64,000 nt of DNA from Blautia faecis (GTDB taxonomy: Bacteria; Bacillota; Clostridia; Lachnospirales; Lachnospiraceae): positions 124,001 to 188,000 of the forward strand of contig NZ_JAJCIA010000001.1 in assembly GCF_020554845.1 (NCBI RefSeq), read 5' to 3'. The position numbers were made by a program, and so were the translations under genes. Within the stretch, counting starts at the first letter, position 1, and the number at the start of each line of letters is the position of its first letter. Of this stretch, positions 23,601-32,510 are shown piece by piece. A model generated the notes under the pieces. It was not told the DNA's origin. It was given only the letters and a program-made list of their open reading frames with translations, and ran no database searches.

Positions 23601-26217
23601 TGGCGGTTTTGGAGCTTTACTTGGTGGTACTGGAATGCTGATAGCTGTACAGTCTCTTGATGAAATTTCAGAAAATCTTGAAAGACTTGGTAACCTTTCC
23701 TGGGAACAGATCAAACGAGGTCTCGCCGCAATGGGTGGTGCTTTTGGTGAGTTTACTGCTTCGTTAGGAATATTAAGCGCGGTGGGTGGCTTCGGATCAC
23801 TTTTAGGAGGAACTGGTCTTCTTGTGGCTGTACAATCTCTTGATGAAATATCAGAGAATCTCGAAAGACTCGGTGCTCTATCGTGGGATGAAATCGGTAA
23901 AGGTTTAGCTGCGATGGGTGGTGCTTTGGGCGAGTTAACGGCTTCGCTTGGTATTCTTAGTGCGGTTGGTGGATTTGGCTCTCTTCTTGGAGCAACTGGT
24001 ATTCTTATAGCCGTTCAAGCTTTAGAACCTATTGCAATAGCACTTTCGAATATCGGTTCTCTTTCCTGGGAAGAAATTGGCAAAGGATTAGCGGGAATGG
24101 GCGGCGCACTTGCTGAGTTTACAGCAGCATTAAGCGTGTTAAGCCTTAGTGGAGGCTTCGGCTCGCTTCTGGGTGGAACTGCCGTTCTTATTGCTGCTCA
24201 GTCATTAGAACCTATTGCTGCAACACTATCTGAAATTGGTGCCATGGATTGGGACGAGATTGCAAAAGGTCTTGTCGGAATGGGTGGCGCCTTAACGGAG
24301 GTTGGAGTTGTATCTGCCCTGGTTGGCAATCTTGGAGGTTTGGGTTCGCTTATCGGTAGCGCATCGCTTACTCTTGGCGTGCAAGGCTTAGGCGAACTTG
24401 CCAATGCATTGACGATTTTTGGCACCATGGATTGGGATGAAATCGGTCGTGGTTTAACAGCTATGGCTGGAGCTCTTGGTGAAACTGCATTAGGCGGATT
24501 GCTGAATACCTTTTCCGGATTTGGCGCGGCTGCAATTGCTGCTATGGCTGAACCTCTTGGTAACCTGGCAGATTCGGTAAAGCGATGGTCTGGGGTTATT
24601 GTTCCAGATGGATTAGGAACACAACTAGGATCTCTTGCCACAGGTGTTCAGAAATTTAATTTCAGTGGATGGGGAGCCGATGCTATTGGTGCGATGGCGA
24701 TTCCACTTGGCGATTTAGCTGACTCAATTTCAAAATGGAAAGATGTAATTGTTCCAGACGGAATTGGAGATGGACTTAGTAATCTTGCAGATGGCGTAAA
24801 AGCATTCAACTTCAGCGGATGGGGTGCGGATGCTATGGCAGATGTGGCAACACCGTTGGGAACCATGGCGGATTCCATTAAGAAATGGGACGGAATCATT
24901 ATCCCAGAAGATTTAGGAACCAATCTCAGCTATTTGGCAAACGGTGTGTACGCATGGTCTACTGTTGGCCCATCCGATATTGTTGGCATCACTGAGCCGT
25001 TAGGAACTTTTGCTGATTCTGTAAAGAAATGGAACAATGTGTCAATTCCATCTAATCTTGAAACTGCTTTGACTGGATTTGCAAACGGGATTAATGCTTG
25101 CAATAACGTTTCTGTGGATAATGTAACGAATGTATGTACGAGTGTGAAAGATCTTGGTACTGCGGTTTCGGATATATCAACAATTGACTTTAGCGGAAGC
25201 GTTTCCAAATTGTCAGATTTCGCAGCTGCTATTGGAAATGTGAGCGTTTCGACCGACTCTTTCAAGATACTTGGAACGACTATTGTTACTGACTTTGCTA
25301 CTTCTTTAAAGAGTGGAGTAAGCACGGTTTCAGAAGCTGGCAGTGAGCTGGCAGAAGCAGTTGCCACTGGAATGCGTAGGACGATTGATTCTATAGTGAA
25401 AACCGCGTCATCAATTGCGAACTCAGCGAAAAATTCGGTAGCAAATAAAAAGAGTAATTTTGTAACAGCTGGATCTTCTCTTATGCTTGGTCTTGCAGCA
25501 GGTCTTCGTTCCAGCATGGGCGTGGTCGCATCCGCATCTGGTTCGGCAGCATCAGCCGGTGCGAGTGCGTCTATGGCATATTATAGTAGCTTTTATAGTT
25601 CGGGTGTCTATCTTGTCAGCGGATTTGCAGCTGGCATCAGAGATAATATCAGTTCGGCAGCATCAGCCGCAGCACAGATGGCATCTGAAGCGTCAAAAGC
25701 AGCAAGAAGCAGTCTTGATATTAATTCGCCATCAAAAGTTTTCTATAAAATAGGTGGATTTGCTGGACAAGGTTTTGTGAATGCTTTGGTCGATTATAGT
25801 GAGGCTTCTTATGATGCTGGATCGAACATTGGATTATCAGCCAGGGAAGGATTAAGCCGGGCTATTTATAAAGCTACTGAGATAGTTTCAAATGGCATTG
25901 ATAATGTTCCAACAATTCGACCGGTTCTTGATCTAAGTGCAGTAAGAGCTGGTGCAAATGAGATCGGTGGAATTCTTGGAATGGATCATGCTATCGGATT
26001 AAGTGGAAATCTCGGAGCCATCACGACAATGATGGCACAAAATCAAAATGGAAATTCTTCTGATGTTGTTGATGCTATTAATCGACTTGGAAAGAAACTT
26101 AACAACCTTGGTAATACTTATAACAATATCGGCGGTGTTACTTATGATGATACGAGCGGCGTTAGCGATGCTATCGAGATATTAACAAGAGCAGTGGTAG
26201 TGGAAGGGAGGCGATAA
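20677..26217 (+). CDS. Tail tape measure protein
   Basis: A 1846-aa protein whose length sets the tail at very roughly 250-280 nm at 1.5 angstrom per residue. The N-terminal ~350 residues match tape-measure cores (VRSGFEEYETQINAIQTIL, GQVFQDALKETARVHG). A peptidoglycan-binding domain lies at ~462-525 (KKVQEALQKQGLD, DGILGPATQSAIKAFQ). From ~889 a 61-residue unit W-(D/E)-x-I-x-(K/R)-G-L-x-x-M-G-G repeats seven times (Trp at 889, 948, 1009, 1070, 1131, 1192, 1253), then come ~4 shorter VPDGLG/FSGWGADA units. Ala/Leu/Gly-rich hydrophobic stretches suggest membrane insertion during injection. Start at 20677 has AAGGAGG upstream. Confidence 0.93.
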   Translation: MSKTVDERVVEMRFDNKQFESNVQTSLSTIGKLKQSLDLRGASKGLENVSAAAKTCNLSGLTGAVETVQAKFSALEVMAVTALANITNSAVNAGKRIISALTIEPVRSGFEEYETQINAIQTILANTESKGSTLQDVNQALDELNHYADLTIYNFTEMTRNIGTFTAAGVDLETSVSAIKGIANLAAVSGSTSQQASTAMYQLSQALAAGTVKLQDWNSVVNAGMGGQVFQDALKETARVHGIAIDQMITDEGSFRETLSKGWLTAEVLTETLSKFTGDLTESQLKQMGYTDEQIASIIKMGQTANDAATKVKTLSQLFDTLKEAAQSGWTQTWELIIGDFDQAKELFTGISDSVSNMLNASADRRNNLLEGALSNNWEKLISKINEAGIETKTFEEQLKETATSHGLDVEALIEQYGSLEKVFRSGAASTDILKEAVNSLRSGMVDLSSVSRELDMWSTGDDVKKVQEALQKQGLDIGQTGVDGILGPATQSAIKAFQELKGIEPTGIVDESTLNALKEATSETKNLTGNIDKLIDGIDKLGGREKLIESFKNIFKTLGDVVKPVKEAFNEVFPPTTSKQLSKLIDKFKSFTDGLKISDETSDKLKRTFKGVFSAVDLLKKGFSSIISPIGKFLGSGGLNGIIDGLLNITASVGDFLTSLNESGNVSEFLSKLSDGIFDTFRGIAGVIDPALEKVESLGDVFSVVKTTICNAATNIFDAVKNVFSWIKENVSAGDLFAGLASGGIFAVAKKLSGVLSTIKEGIEGLFEKKTSKIAKQFSDLLNGVKDAISSFTTGIKVASLIGIAAAIAILSVALNSIAKIDSDKVVTSLSAIGVMLGELSGTLFVITKVLSKNGSKGLIKAGASMVLIAAAVKVLADAMVKMADLSWEKIGKGLTAMGGGLLELSAAMKIINGAKVSLSTSVAMLALAKSCRMLGDALAKFSVFSWDEIGRGLSAMGGALAEMTASLSVLSKAGGFGALLGGTGMLIAVQSLDEISENLERLGNLSWEQIKRGLAAMGGAFGEFTASLGILSAVGGFGSLLGGTGLLVAVQSLDEISENLERLGALSWDEIGKGLAAMGGALGELTASLGILSAVGGFGSLLGATGILIAVQALEPIAIALSNIGSLSWEEIGKGLAGMGGALAEFTAALSVLSLSGGFGSLLGGTAVLIAAQSLEPIAATLSEIGAMDWDEIAKGLVGMGGALTEVGVVSALVGNLGGLGSLIGSASLTLGVQGLGELANALTIFGTMDWDEIGRGLTAMAGALGETALGGLLNTFSGFGAAAIAAMAEPLGNLADSVKRWSGVIVPDGLGTQLGSLATGVQKFNFSGWGADAIGAMAIPLGDLADSISKWKDVIVPDGIGDGLSNLADGVKAFNFSGWGADAMADVATPLGTMADSIKKWDGIIIPEDLGTNLSYLANGVYAWSTVGPSDIVGITEPLGTFADSVKKWNNVSIPSNLETALTGFANGINACNNVSVDNVTNVCTSVKDLGTAVSDISTIDFSGSVSKLSDFAAAIGNVSVSTDSFKILGTTIVTDFATSLKSGVSTVSEAGSELAEAVATGMRRTIDSIVKTASSIANSAKNSVANKKSNFVTAGSSLMLGLAAGLRSSMGVVASASGSAASAGASASMAYYSSFYSSGVYLVSGFAAGIRDNISSAASAAAQMASEASKAARSSLDINSPSKVFYKIGGFAGQGFVNALVDYSEASYDAGSNIGLSAREGLSRAIYKATEIVSNGIDNVPTIRPVLDLSAVRAGANEIGGILGMDHAIGLSGNLGAITTMMAQNQNGNSSDVVDAINRLGKKLNNLGNTYNNIGGVTYDDTSGVSDAIEILTRAVVVEGRR

Positions 26218-26219
26218 TA

Positions 26220-28541
26220 GTGGCTACTACTAAATCTGCGCCAACTATAGAAAAGTTCGGTTTGCAAACTGGTACAGAGCGTACTATTTTCGCAACCTGG
26301 AAATGGAGTAAATCGCACACAAAAGAGTATAAATGCATTTGGTATTATGCAACCGGAGACGGCGTCTGGTTCGTCGGTGCTGATACGACAGAAACTGTAA
26401 AACAGAGTACGTATACTGCTCCAGAGAACGCTACAAAGGTAAAGTTTAAAGTTAAGGCGATTGCCAAGACGCATAAAGTCAATAAAAAAGATGTTGCGTA
26501 TTGGACGGGAAAATTTTCAAGCGAGAAAAAATACAATTTCAAATCCAGTCCGCCGTCTAAACCATCGGCACCTGAAATCGGTATCAACGAGTATAATAAA
26601 ACTCAGATTGATTTGAGTATTTCTAATTTGGATTCGAAATGGACGGCTACCGGGGTTGAGTTTGAAGTTTACAAGGATGGCACAAGTGATCCGTTCTATA
26701 CAGGGTATTCCACAATTCAGAATCAATCTGCTGGAATATCCTGTACGATCGAAACTGGGTATAAGTATAAAGCTCGTTGCCGTGGATATACAATGGACGA
26801 CGAAGGCGCATGGTCTGATTATTCGAGTACTATCACTACTCAACCATCTTCGCCAGGAAAAATCACAACACTTAGAGCATTGTCGTCAACTTCCATTACT
26901 ATGGATTGGGATCGCGTTGTCAACTGCACGAGTTATGAGATTCAGTACACTACTGAGAGACAATATTTCGATGCAAATCCCGACCAGGTGACAAGCAAAA
27001 CCATTGAATCCGAAGCCGGTCACGCTGAATTTACAGGGCTTGAATCTGGAAAAGAATATTTCTTTCGGGTAAGAGCGGTTAATAGTGCAGGAAACTCTGG
27101 ATGGAGCGATGTGGCATCCGTTGTTATCGGAAAGGAACCCTCAGCACCTACGACCTGGTCGTCTACAACAACAGCTATGGTCGGAGAATCGTTGATTCTA
27201 TATTGGATTCATAATTCTCAAGACGGTTCTTATGAGAAACATGCTCAACTGGAATTGAACGTTGACGGTAGAATTACGACACAGACGATTCAAAATACGA
27301 AATCCGACGATGATCAAGGAAAAGCAAGTACATATTCCATCAATACTGGAGTGTATACAGAAGGCACAACCATAAAATGGAGAGTTAGAACGTCTGGTAT
27401 TACTGAGGCGTATAGTGAATGGTCTGCAACTCGTGAGGTTAATATATATGCACATCCAACATTGTCTGTTTATGTACGTAAGATGGACGGCACAGCGCTA
27501 TCAACTTTAACATCTTTCCCATTCTATATAAATGCGATTCCAGGTCCAAAAACACAAAGTCCAATAGGGTATTATGTTGATATTACAGCCAACGAAGGGT
27601 ATGAAACAACTGATCAAGTTGGAAATGAATATATGGTGACTGCTGGAGAATCGGTATATTCAAAATATTTCAACGCTTCTGGAAATTTAGCAATTGGAAT
27701 TTCAGCTAACGACTTAGATTTGGAAAATGGTATATCGTATACGGTTAAAGTAACTGTAACGATGAATATCGGTTTGAGTTGCGATGCGACAACCAAATTT
27801 ACGGTGAGCTGGGATGAAACAGTTGACGAGCCGAATGCAGAGATTGCATACGATCCAGATACGTATTCCTGCATCATTCGACCGTATTGCGAAGATGAAA
27901 ATGAGAAACTCGCAGCAAACGTACGATTAGCTGTGTACAGAAAAGAATACACTGGCGAGTTCGTTGAAATTGCCAGCGGTATTGAAAACACGCATGGCCA
28001 TTACGTTACTGATCCGCATCCGGCATTAGATTACGCAAGGTACAGAATCGTGGCTACCGATATCAAGACCGGTGCTGTATCTTATTATGATCCTCCAGGT
28101 TATCCTATAGGAGAAGACGGCGTCATTATTCAATGGAGTGAAGCATGGAGTTCTTTTGACTCATCGTTGGCAAACGAAGCCGATGAAGTAGCAACTCCTC
28201 CGTGGACAGGATCATTAGTCAGACTTCCGTATAATGTGGATGTATCGGATAAGAATGACAAAGATGTAGCTCTTGTTAAATATGTTGGACGAAAGCGACC
28301 TGTAAGTTATTACGGGACACAACTTGGAGAAACGTCTTCATGGAAAATGGAAGTGCCATCTAATGACGAAGAAACTTTATATGCTCTCAGAAGACTTGCC
28401 GTTTGGATGGGGGATGTTTACGCAAGAGAACCATCAGGAACCGGATACTGGGCTCATATAAAAGTATCAATATCACAGACACATTGTGCATTAACGATAC
28501 CAGTTTCGATAGAATTGACAAGAGTAGAAGGAGGTGCATAA
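26220..28541 (+). CDS. Distal tail/baseplate protein with fibronectin-III repeats
   Basis: GTG start with GGAAGGGAGGCG upstream. The 773-aa protein contains at least two fibronectin type III-like units (~115-210 and ~210-305: PGKITTLRALSSTSITMDWD, FRVRAVNSAGNSGWSD) and further beta-sandwich regions. The C-terminal ~150 residues (SLVRLPYNVDVSDK, RRPVSYYGTQLGET, SSWKMEVPS) look like a distal-tail-type beta domain. Following the tape measure is the normal position for the Dit/baseplate wheel. Fibronectin domains on phage tails bind host surface sugars. Confidence 0.7.
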   Translation: MATTKSAPTIEKFGLQTGTERTIFATWKWSKSHTKEYKCIWYYATGDGVWFVGADTTETVKQSTYTAPENATKVKFKVKAIAKTHKVNKKDVAYWTGKFSSEKKYNFKSSPPSKPSAPEIGINEYNKTQIDLSISNLDSKWTATGVEFEVYKDGTSDPFYTGYSTIQNQSAGISCTIETGYKYKARCRGYTMDDEGAWSDYSSTITTQPSSPGKITTLRALSSTSITMDWDRVVNCTSYEIQYTTERQYFDANPDQVTSKTIESEAGHAEFTGLESGKEYFFRVRAVNSAGNSGWSDVASVVIGKEPSAPTTWSSTTTAMVGESLILYWIHNSQDGSYEKHAQLELNVDGRITTQTIQNTKSDDDQGKASTYSINTGVYTEGTTIKWRVRTSGITEAYSEWSATREVNIYAHPTLSVYVRKMDGTALSTLTSFPFYINAIPGPKTQSPIGYYVDITANEGYETTDQVGNEYMVTAGESVYSKYFNASGNLAIGISANDLDLENGISYTVKVTVTMNIGLSCDATTKFTVSWDETVDEPNAEIAYDPDTYSCIIRPYCEDENEKLAANVRLAVYRKEYTGEFVEIASGIENTHGHYVTDPHPALDYARYRIVATDIKTGAVSYYDPPGYPIGEDGVIIQWSEAWSSFDSSLANEADEVATPPWTGSLVRLPYNVDVSDKNDKDVALVKYVGRKRPVSYYGTQLGETSSWKMEVPSNDEETLYALRRLAVWMGDVYAREPSGTGYWAHIKVSISQTHCALTIPVSIELTRVEGGA

Positions 28542-29600
28542 ATGCCAGATTGGAAAAAATCTATGCAGCAAACCTTCGAATACTATATTGTCGATCCTGG
28601 AACTTGGAAAGATAAGGATCAGATTACTACTGTAAGATCAGCTACCATCGAGCGAGACGAGGACGCCGAGACAAAAGGATCTGCTTCTTTCAACATCAAT
28701 GAGCGGTTAGGTGAGTGCTATATTCGAGCATATCTCGTAACAATTCAAAATGGAATTAAAGAAAGGCATCCATTAGGAACTTTTTTAGTACAAACACCAT
28801 CCTCGGCGTTTGATGGTCGTGTAAGAACAATTAACATGGACTCGTACACGCCATTACTTGAGTTAAAAGAAAATCCGCCACCAATCGGATATTTTATCAA
28901 AAAAGACTCGAATGTAATGGATGAAGCTTATCGGATTGTAAGAAATCATGTTAGGGCTCCGGTCGTGAAGCCTAGTTGTGACGAGAAATTGTATTTCGAT
29001 TTCGCAGCAAATACCGATGATAAATGGATTTCATTTATTGATGATCTTATAGCAAACGCAAAATACGAATTAGGGCTTGATGAATTAGGCCGTGTTCTGT
29101 TCTTACCAGTTCAGGATACGGCTACTTTACAGCCCGTAACTGAATTCAATGATGATGATAGTTCTATTTTGTATGCAGATGTAAGTGAAGAATACGATTT
29201 ATACGGGATTCCAAATGTAGTTGAAGTTGTGTATTCCAAGAACAACTTGAATTATTATGCCCGAGTTGTAAACAAAGATTCCAACAGTCCCACATCTACG
29301 GTTAGCCGTGGGAGAGAAATAATCCATAGGGACACTGATCCAGATTTTTCTGGAGAACCGACAGAATATCAAGTTAAAGAATATGCTGAAAAATTACTTC
29401 AGAAGCTATCGACAGTGGAATATAAAGTGACATTTTCACATGGGTATTACCCTGTTAGACTGGGGGATTGTGTTCTCTTGAACTATAAGGCAGCTGGTAT
29501 TAACAATGTAAAAGCAAAAATCGTGAAACAGGCAATTACTTGCGATACTGGATGCAAAGTTACAGAAACAGCGATATATACATCAAAATTATGGAGGTGA
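28542..29600 (+). CDS. Baseplate hub / tail-associated protein
   Basis: A 352-aa protein directly after the Dit-like gene (AGAAGGAGGTGC upstream of ATG). ITTVRSATIERDEDAETKGSA and the later YPVRLGDCVLLNYKAAGI correspond to the two barrel-like parts of XkdQ/gp44-type baseplate hub proteins. Such proteins connect the tail tube to the fibres and needle. No lysozyme-type catalytic domain is visible. Assignment from pattern and position. Confidence 0.65.
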   Translation: MPDWKKSMQQTFEYYIVDPGTWKDKDQITTVRSATIERDEDAETKGSASFNINERLGECYIRAYLVTIQNGIKERHPLGTFLVQTPSSAFDGRVRTINMDSYTPLLELKENPPPIGYFIKKDSNVMDEAYRIVRNHVRAPVVKPSCDEKLYFDFAANTDDKWISFIDDLIANAKYELGLDELGRVLFLPVQDTATLQPVTEFNDDDSSILYADVSEEYDLYGIPNVVEVVYSKNNLNYYARVVNKDSNSPTSTVSRGREIIHRDTDPDFSGEPTEYQVKEYAEKLLQKLSTVEYKVTFSHGYYPVRLGDCVLLNYKAAGINNVKAKIVKQAITCDTGCKVTETAIYTSKLWR

Positions 29601-29606
29601 TTGACT

Positions 29607-30857
29607 TTGGCGTTATCTAACGAGATTGCATCTCAGTTTGCAAAAACTGTTGCGAACAAAGATAAAAGCAGAAGCGAAAACGCTGTTTATGGAACAGTAG
29701 TTGTTCGAAATGGGGAAAAGTATGTGCGAATGGATGGTTCAGATTTACTTACCCCTTGCGGTGCCACGGTCAATGCGATAAATGGTGAGCGAGTTCTTAT
29801 ATTGGTTAAGAACCATTCAGTCATTATCAATGGAAATTTATCATCCCCAGCTGCAAGACTGGGCGATCTGGACGACGTTAGGAAAGTCGCTGATGAAAGT
29901 TGGAAAAAACTTGTAGCGTGGGCAAAAGACAAAGATTTAATCTACATTGATGGTGCAAATTTGTATTCTGGCTCGGTAAATGCAGATAAGATCAACGTAA
30001 ACGATTTGTTTGCCAAGGATATAGAAGCAAGCGGATCAATTATTGGTGTGAAAATCGAAGCCCGTGAAATGAGTGCCAAAGAATCATATTCGATATTCAA
30101 TGGAAAAAATATTCAGAAGATCCTATATTTCGATGGAACATCCATAAAACTCGGAAAAATGGGTACCGGAACCGAAATCGCCAATGGTGCTGGATTTGAG
30201 TTTTTTGATAAATCTATAAATGTTTACGGAAATCTCGCTTTCATGAGTGGCGACATTTCAACTCCAGGAGCAATATCGTCTGGAAAAGAAATATCAGCAG
30301 CTAGTAATGTGAAAACAGGAGATAATTTTCTTGCTAATAACGGTCATGGGCTGTGGGTGGCAGATACTTCTGGTAATTATCGATCTGTTGTTGACGTGAA
30401 TTATAGCGATCAAGTGGTTGTTGGATATGGACATGCGGTTGCAAAAAGAGGTCAATTATGTTTAATGGGAAGGGATATAGTATTATATTCTGGATTATAT
30501 GACACCTGGATAAGACCATATTATGCCCCAGGAGACGCTTGCGTTAATATGCGTTATAAAGGCGGAGGATTTATTACAGGCAGTAAAGCAAATCTACATT
30601 TTTGTATTCCTTTATCGAGACCATGTGTTGGAGTAACATCCGTAAGCGTAGTTTCTAATCCGGGTTTGATAATTCGACAAGGTGGGAATTATTTGTATGG
30701 CTCTGGAGCAGATACGAACGTTCAACCGGAATATTACGAAGCAACCTTAGCTGATAACTGTATCAGTGTTATGGCACACTTTTCGAATACTACAAATGTA
30801 GTTACCAATAATGATGCTTGTGGCGTTTCTGGTCAGTTTACAGTGTATTTCAATTAA
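29607..30857 (+). CDS. Baseplate or tail fibre protein
   Basis: The TTG at 29607 lies nine bases after GGAGG and is preferred over TTG 29601, which is too close. The ~416-aa product starts with an OB-like beta domain (YGTVVVRNGEKYVRMDGSD, ERVLILVKNHSVIING) followed by SADKINVNDLFAKDIEASGSI, a segment common in Clostridial phage tip proteins, then beta-helical, Gly/Ser-rich sequence. It probably forms a trimeric fibre or platform for the diversified protein downstream. Confidence 0.65.
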   Translation: MALSNEIASQFAKTVANKDKSRSENAVYGTVVVRNGEKYVRMDGSDLLTPCGATVNAINGERVLILVKNHSVIINGNLSSPAARLGDLDDVRKVADESWKKLVAWAKDKDLIYIDGANLYSGSVNADKINVNDLFAKDIEASGSIIGVKIEAREMSAKESYSIFNGKNIQKILYFDGTSIKLGKMGTGTEIANGAGFEFFDKSINVYGNLAFMSGDISTPGAISSGKEISAASNVKTGDNFLANNGHGLWVADTSGNYRSVVDVNYSDQVVVGYGHAVAKRGQLCLMGRDIVLYSGLYDTWIRPYYAPGDACVNMRYKGGGFITGSKANLHFCIPLSRPCVGVTSVSVVSNPGLIIRQGGNYLYGSGADTNVQPEYYEATLADNCISVMAHFSNTTNVVTNNDACGVSGQFTVYFN

Positions 30858-30872
30858 GAAGGAAAATTCAAA

Positions 30873-31142
30873 ATGGCTTTAAGCAAATCTATAAAACAGG
30901 ATAATGGTATTCCTCTGAGTTATCATCGAATCCTGTTTGTTCATTCAGCAATCAACACGCACATTTCGATTGCTGTTATTTCCTATGTGGACGAAGAAAG
31001 TAGAGAGAATGAAAACGCTGGGAAACCAGCATATACGGCTACAGTTACATATGAGTTGCCGTACAAAGAAAATATGACAATCGAAGAGGCTTATGATTAT
31101 TTGAAGACTCTTCCTGCGTTTGCGGACGCAATAAATTGCTAA
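30873..31142 (+). CDS. Small tail-tip protein, 89 aa
   Basis: GAAGGAAAATTC precedes the ATG. The product is short, with a beta-rich middle (RILFVHSAINTHISIAVISYVDEE, ATVTYELPYKE) and a helical end. It is found between the fibre gene and the DGR target. I remember similar small proteins in DGR-bearing gut phages; function unknown, possibly baseplate. Confidence 0.5.
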   Translation: MALSKSIKQDNGIPLSYHRILFVHSAINTHISIAVISYVDEESRENENAGKPAYTATVTYELPYKENMTIEEAYDYLKTLPAFADAINC

Positions 31143-31157
31143 AGGGAGGAACAAGAA

Positions 31158-31979
31158 ATGAGTAAACTTATTGATTATCCTGCTGCGACAAGATTCGACA
31201 GTGGGGATATTCTTATCAAGGATGGTACGAATGGTACTAAGAAAATCACAGCAAAAAACGCAGCTATTGACTTGGCTGGTATGGTGTCAGCAGAGCAGCA
31301 CAGAATGATCTGGGGCGGAAGAAATCTTGGAACATCCGTATCGGCTGAGCAGAAAGCTGCAATTAGAAATAGAACATTTGATAATCTATATATCGGCGAT
31401 TACTGGGTGATTAACGGTATTACCTGGAGAATTTGGGATATTAACTATTTTAACCATAGCGGTGATACTGAACTCGCCAAACCACATTTGGTAATCGTCC
31501 CGGATTCCGCATTATACAGTCATGTTATGAATGATACAAACACAACCGAGGGCGGTTATGTTGGATCTAAGATGTACAAAGAAGGTCTGGAGCAGGCAAA
31601 GACCACAATCAAGGCTGCATTCGGAGACATGCTTCTCACTCATAGAGATTATCTGACAAATGCTGTTACTGATGGAAAGCCTTCCGCGGGTGGCTGGTTC
31701 GATTCTCAGGTTGAACTAATGAATGAAATCATGGTTTATGGATGCCATGTACACACCCCAGGAGGCGATGGTGCGACAGTTCCATATAATTACACAACTG
31801 GTCGTCAGCAGTTCGCAGCAGCTATGCTCAATCCATCAATCGTTAATTTACGATATTGGTATTGGCTGAGAGATGTAGTGTCTTCGGCTTACTTTGCCGT
31901 TGTGATCGACTACGGCGGTGCGGGTTACGGCCTCGCTTCGGACTCTAGTGGGGTTCGTCCGTATTTCCTTATTGGTTAG
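31158..31979 (+). CDS. DGR target: diversified tail-tip receptor-binding protein
   Basis: A 273-aa protein. Residues ~75-273 fit a C-type-lectin-like fold: IGDYWVINGITWRIWDINY, VPDSALYSHVMND, SAGGWFDSQVELMNEIMVYG, YWYWLRDV, ending GVRPYFLIG. Codons 241-268 are the variable repeat. Eleven positions that are Asn (AAC/AAT) in the template are here Y, V, I, D, Y, G, G, G, L, D, S. Such targets display variable residues on a lectin scaffold to bind receptors. AAGGGAGGAAC precedes the ATG. Located in the tail module and followed by Avd, template and reverse transcriptase. Confidence 0.93.
   Translation: MSKLIDYPAATRFDSGDILIKDGTNGTKKITAKNAAIDLAGMVSAEQHRMIWGGRNLGTSVSAEQKAAIRNRTFDNLYIGDYWVINGITWRIWDINYFNHSGDTELAKPHLVIVPDSALYSHVMNDTNTTEGGYVGSKMYKEGLEQAKTTIKAAFGDMLLTHRDYLTNAVTDGKPSAGGWFDSQVELMNEIMVYGCHVHTPGGDGATVPYNYTTGRQQFAAAMLNPSIVNLRYWYWLRDVVSSAYFAVVIDYGGAGYGLASDSSGVRPYFLIG
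31878..31961 (+). repeat. DGR variable repeat (VR)
   Basis: 84 bases aligned gap-free to the template at 33011-33094. There are 16 differences, all where the template has A: ten A-to-G, five A-to-T, one A-to-C. Seven template A's are unchanged, and all 61 non-A positions are identical. The invariant 3' end at 31949-31961 (TGGGGTTCGTCCG) is the likely initiation-of-mutagenic-homology element; identity stops right after it. Confidence 0.97.
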
Positions 31980-31986
31980 TACCTGA

Positions 31987-32001
31987 GGGGCCTTGTGCCC
32001 C
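31987..32001 (+). other. Hairpin downstream of the variable repeat
   Basis: GGGGC (31987-31991) pairs with GCCCC (31997-32001) around loop CTTGT, 25 bases after the VR and just past the target stop codon. DGRs commonly have a hairpin or cruciform at this place that aids cDNA homing. It lacks a T run, so it is not a typical terminator. Confidence 0.6.
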
Positions 32002-32043
32002 GAAGAATAAATATCTGCATAAAAGAATAGGAGAAAATTCAAA

Positions 32044-32352
32044 ATGGAAGATAAAACTTATTCAATTACACTTGCCGATGGTACGGTTATCGACGATTTG
32101 AAACTTAACGGCAACAATTTTATATCAAAATCTCCGATTACAAAAGAGATATTTGAAGATTGTTGTAGTCCGGTTGTCATCAGCGATGGTGAAACAGAAG
32201 TAGTTCACGATAACATGGAGCTTGTTCAGATTACTCCGATGGGAAAAGAGTATTGGTTTGTTCTTCGAGACATTTCAAAAGCTGAAATGGAAAAAATCAA
32301 GATGCAGTCAGACATTGAGTATATTGCAATGATGGCTGGCGTTGAACTTTAA
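32044..32352 (+). CDS. Small phage tail-module protein, 102 aa
   Basis: TAGGAGAAAATTC precedes the ATG. A beta-rich protein (YSITLADGTVIDDLKLNGNNF, VVISDGETEVVHDNMELVQI) with a helical end (KAEMEKIKMQSDIEYIAMM). The family recurs before xkdX in Clostridial phages; function unknown. It lies between the DGR target and the DGR accessory gene. Confidence 0.55.
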   Translation: MEDKTYSITLADGTVIDDLKLNGNNFISKSPITKEIFEDCCSPVVISDGETEVVHDNMELVQITPMGKEYWFVLRDISKAEMEKIKMQSDIEYIAMMAGVEL

Positions 32353-32372
32353 AGAAAAGGAGGAACATCGTG

Positions 32373-32510
32373 ATGCATAGTGAAAATTTCGAGAAAGTAA
32401 AACGTTTTTATATTCTGAAAGTATGGAACGAAACACGTGTCCGCAACGCCGTAAAAATGGGCTGGATTACAGAGGAAGAATTCACTGAAATTACCGGAAA
32501 TGATTATTAA
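32373..32510 (+). CDS. xkdX: XkdX family protein, 45 aa
   Basis: AAAGGAGGAAC precedes overlapping GTG/ATG starts. The 45-aa product contains VRNAVKMGWITEEEFTEITGNDY, which matches the XkdX family pattern (A-V-x-x-G-x-I-T-x-E-E-...-I-T-G). XkdX is a tiny tail-region protein of PBSX-like prophages with unknown function. Its stop overlaps the Avd start (TAATG). Confidence 0.75.
   Translation: MHSENFEKVKRFYILKVWNETRVRNAVKMGWITEEEFTEITGNDY

Noticed and set aside
21702-23714. A 670-codon minus-strand open frame within the tape measure gene
   Set aside because: Antisense of a repetitive coding region; low-complexity Ser/Pro/Phe translation and no start signal.
23330-24480. Regular repeats that could suggest a CRISPR array or recombination repeats
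   Set aside because: The period is 183 bases, in frame and conserved at protein level. These are tape measure repeats. No CRISPR array was seen in the window.
29601-30857. A second DGR target in the upstream fibre gene
   Set aside because: Its 3' end lacks the GGGGTTCGTCCG homology and any similarity to the template repeat.
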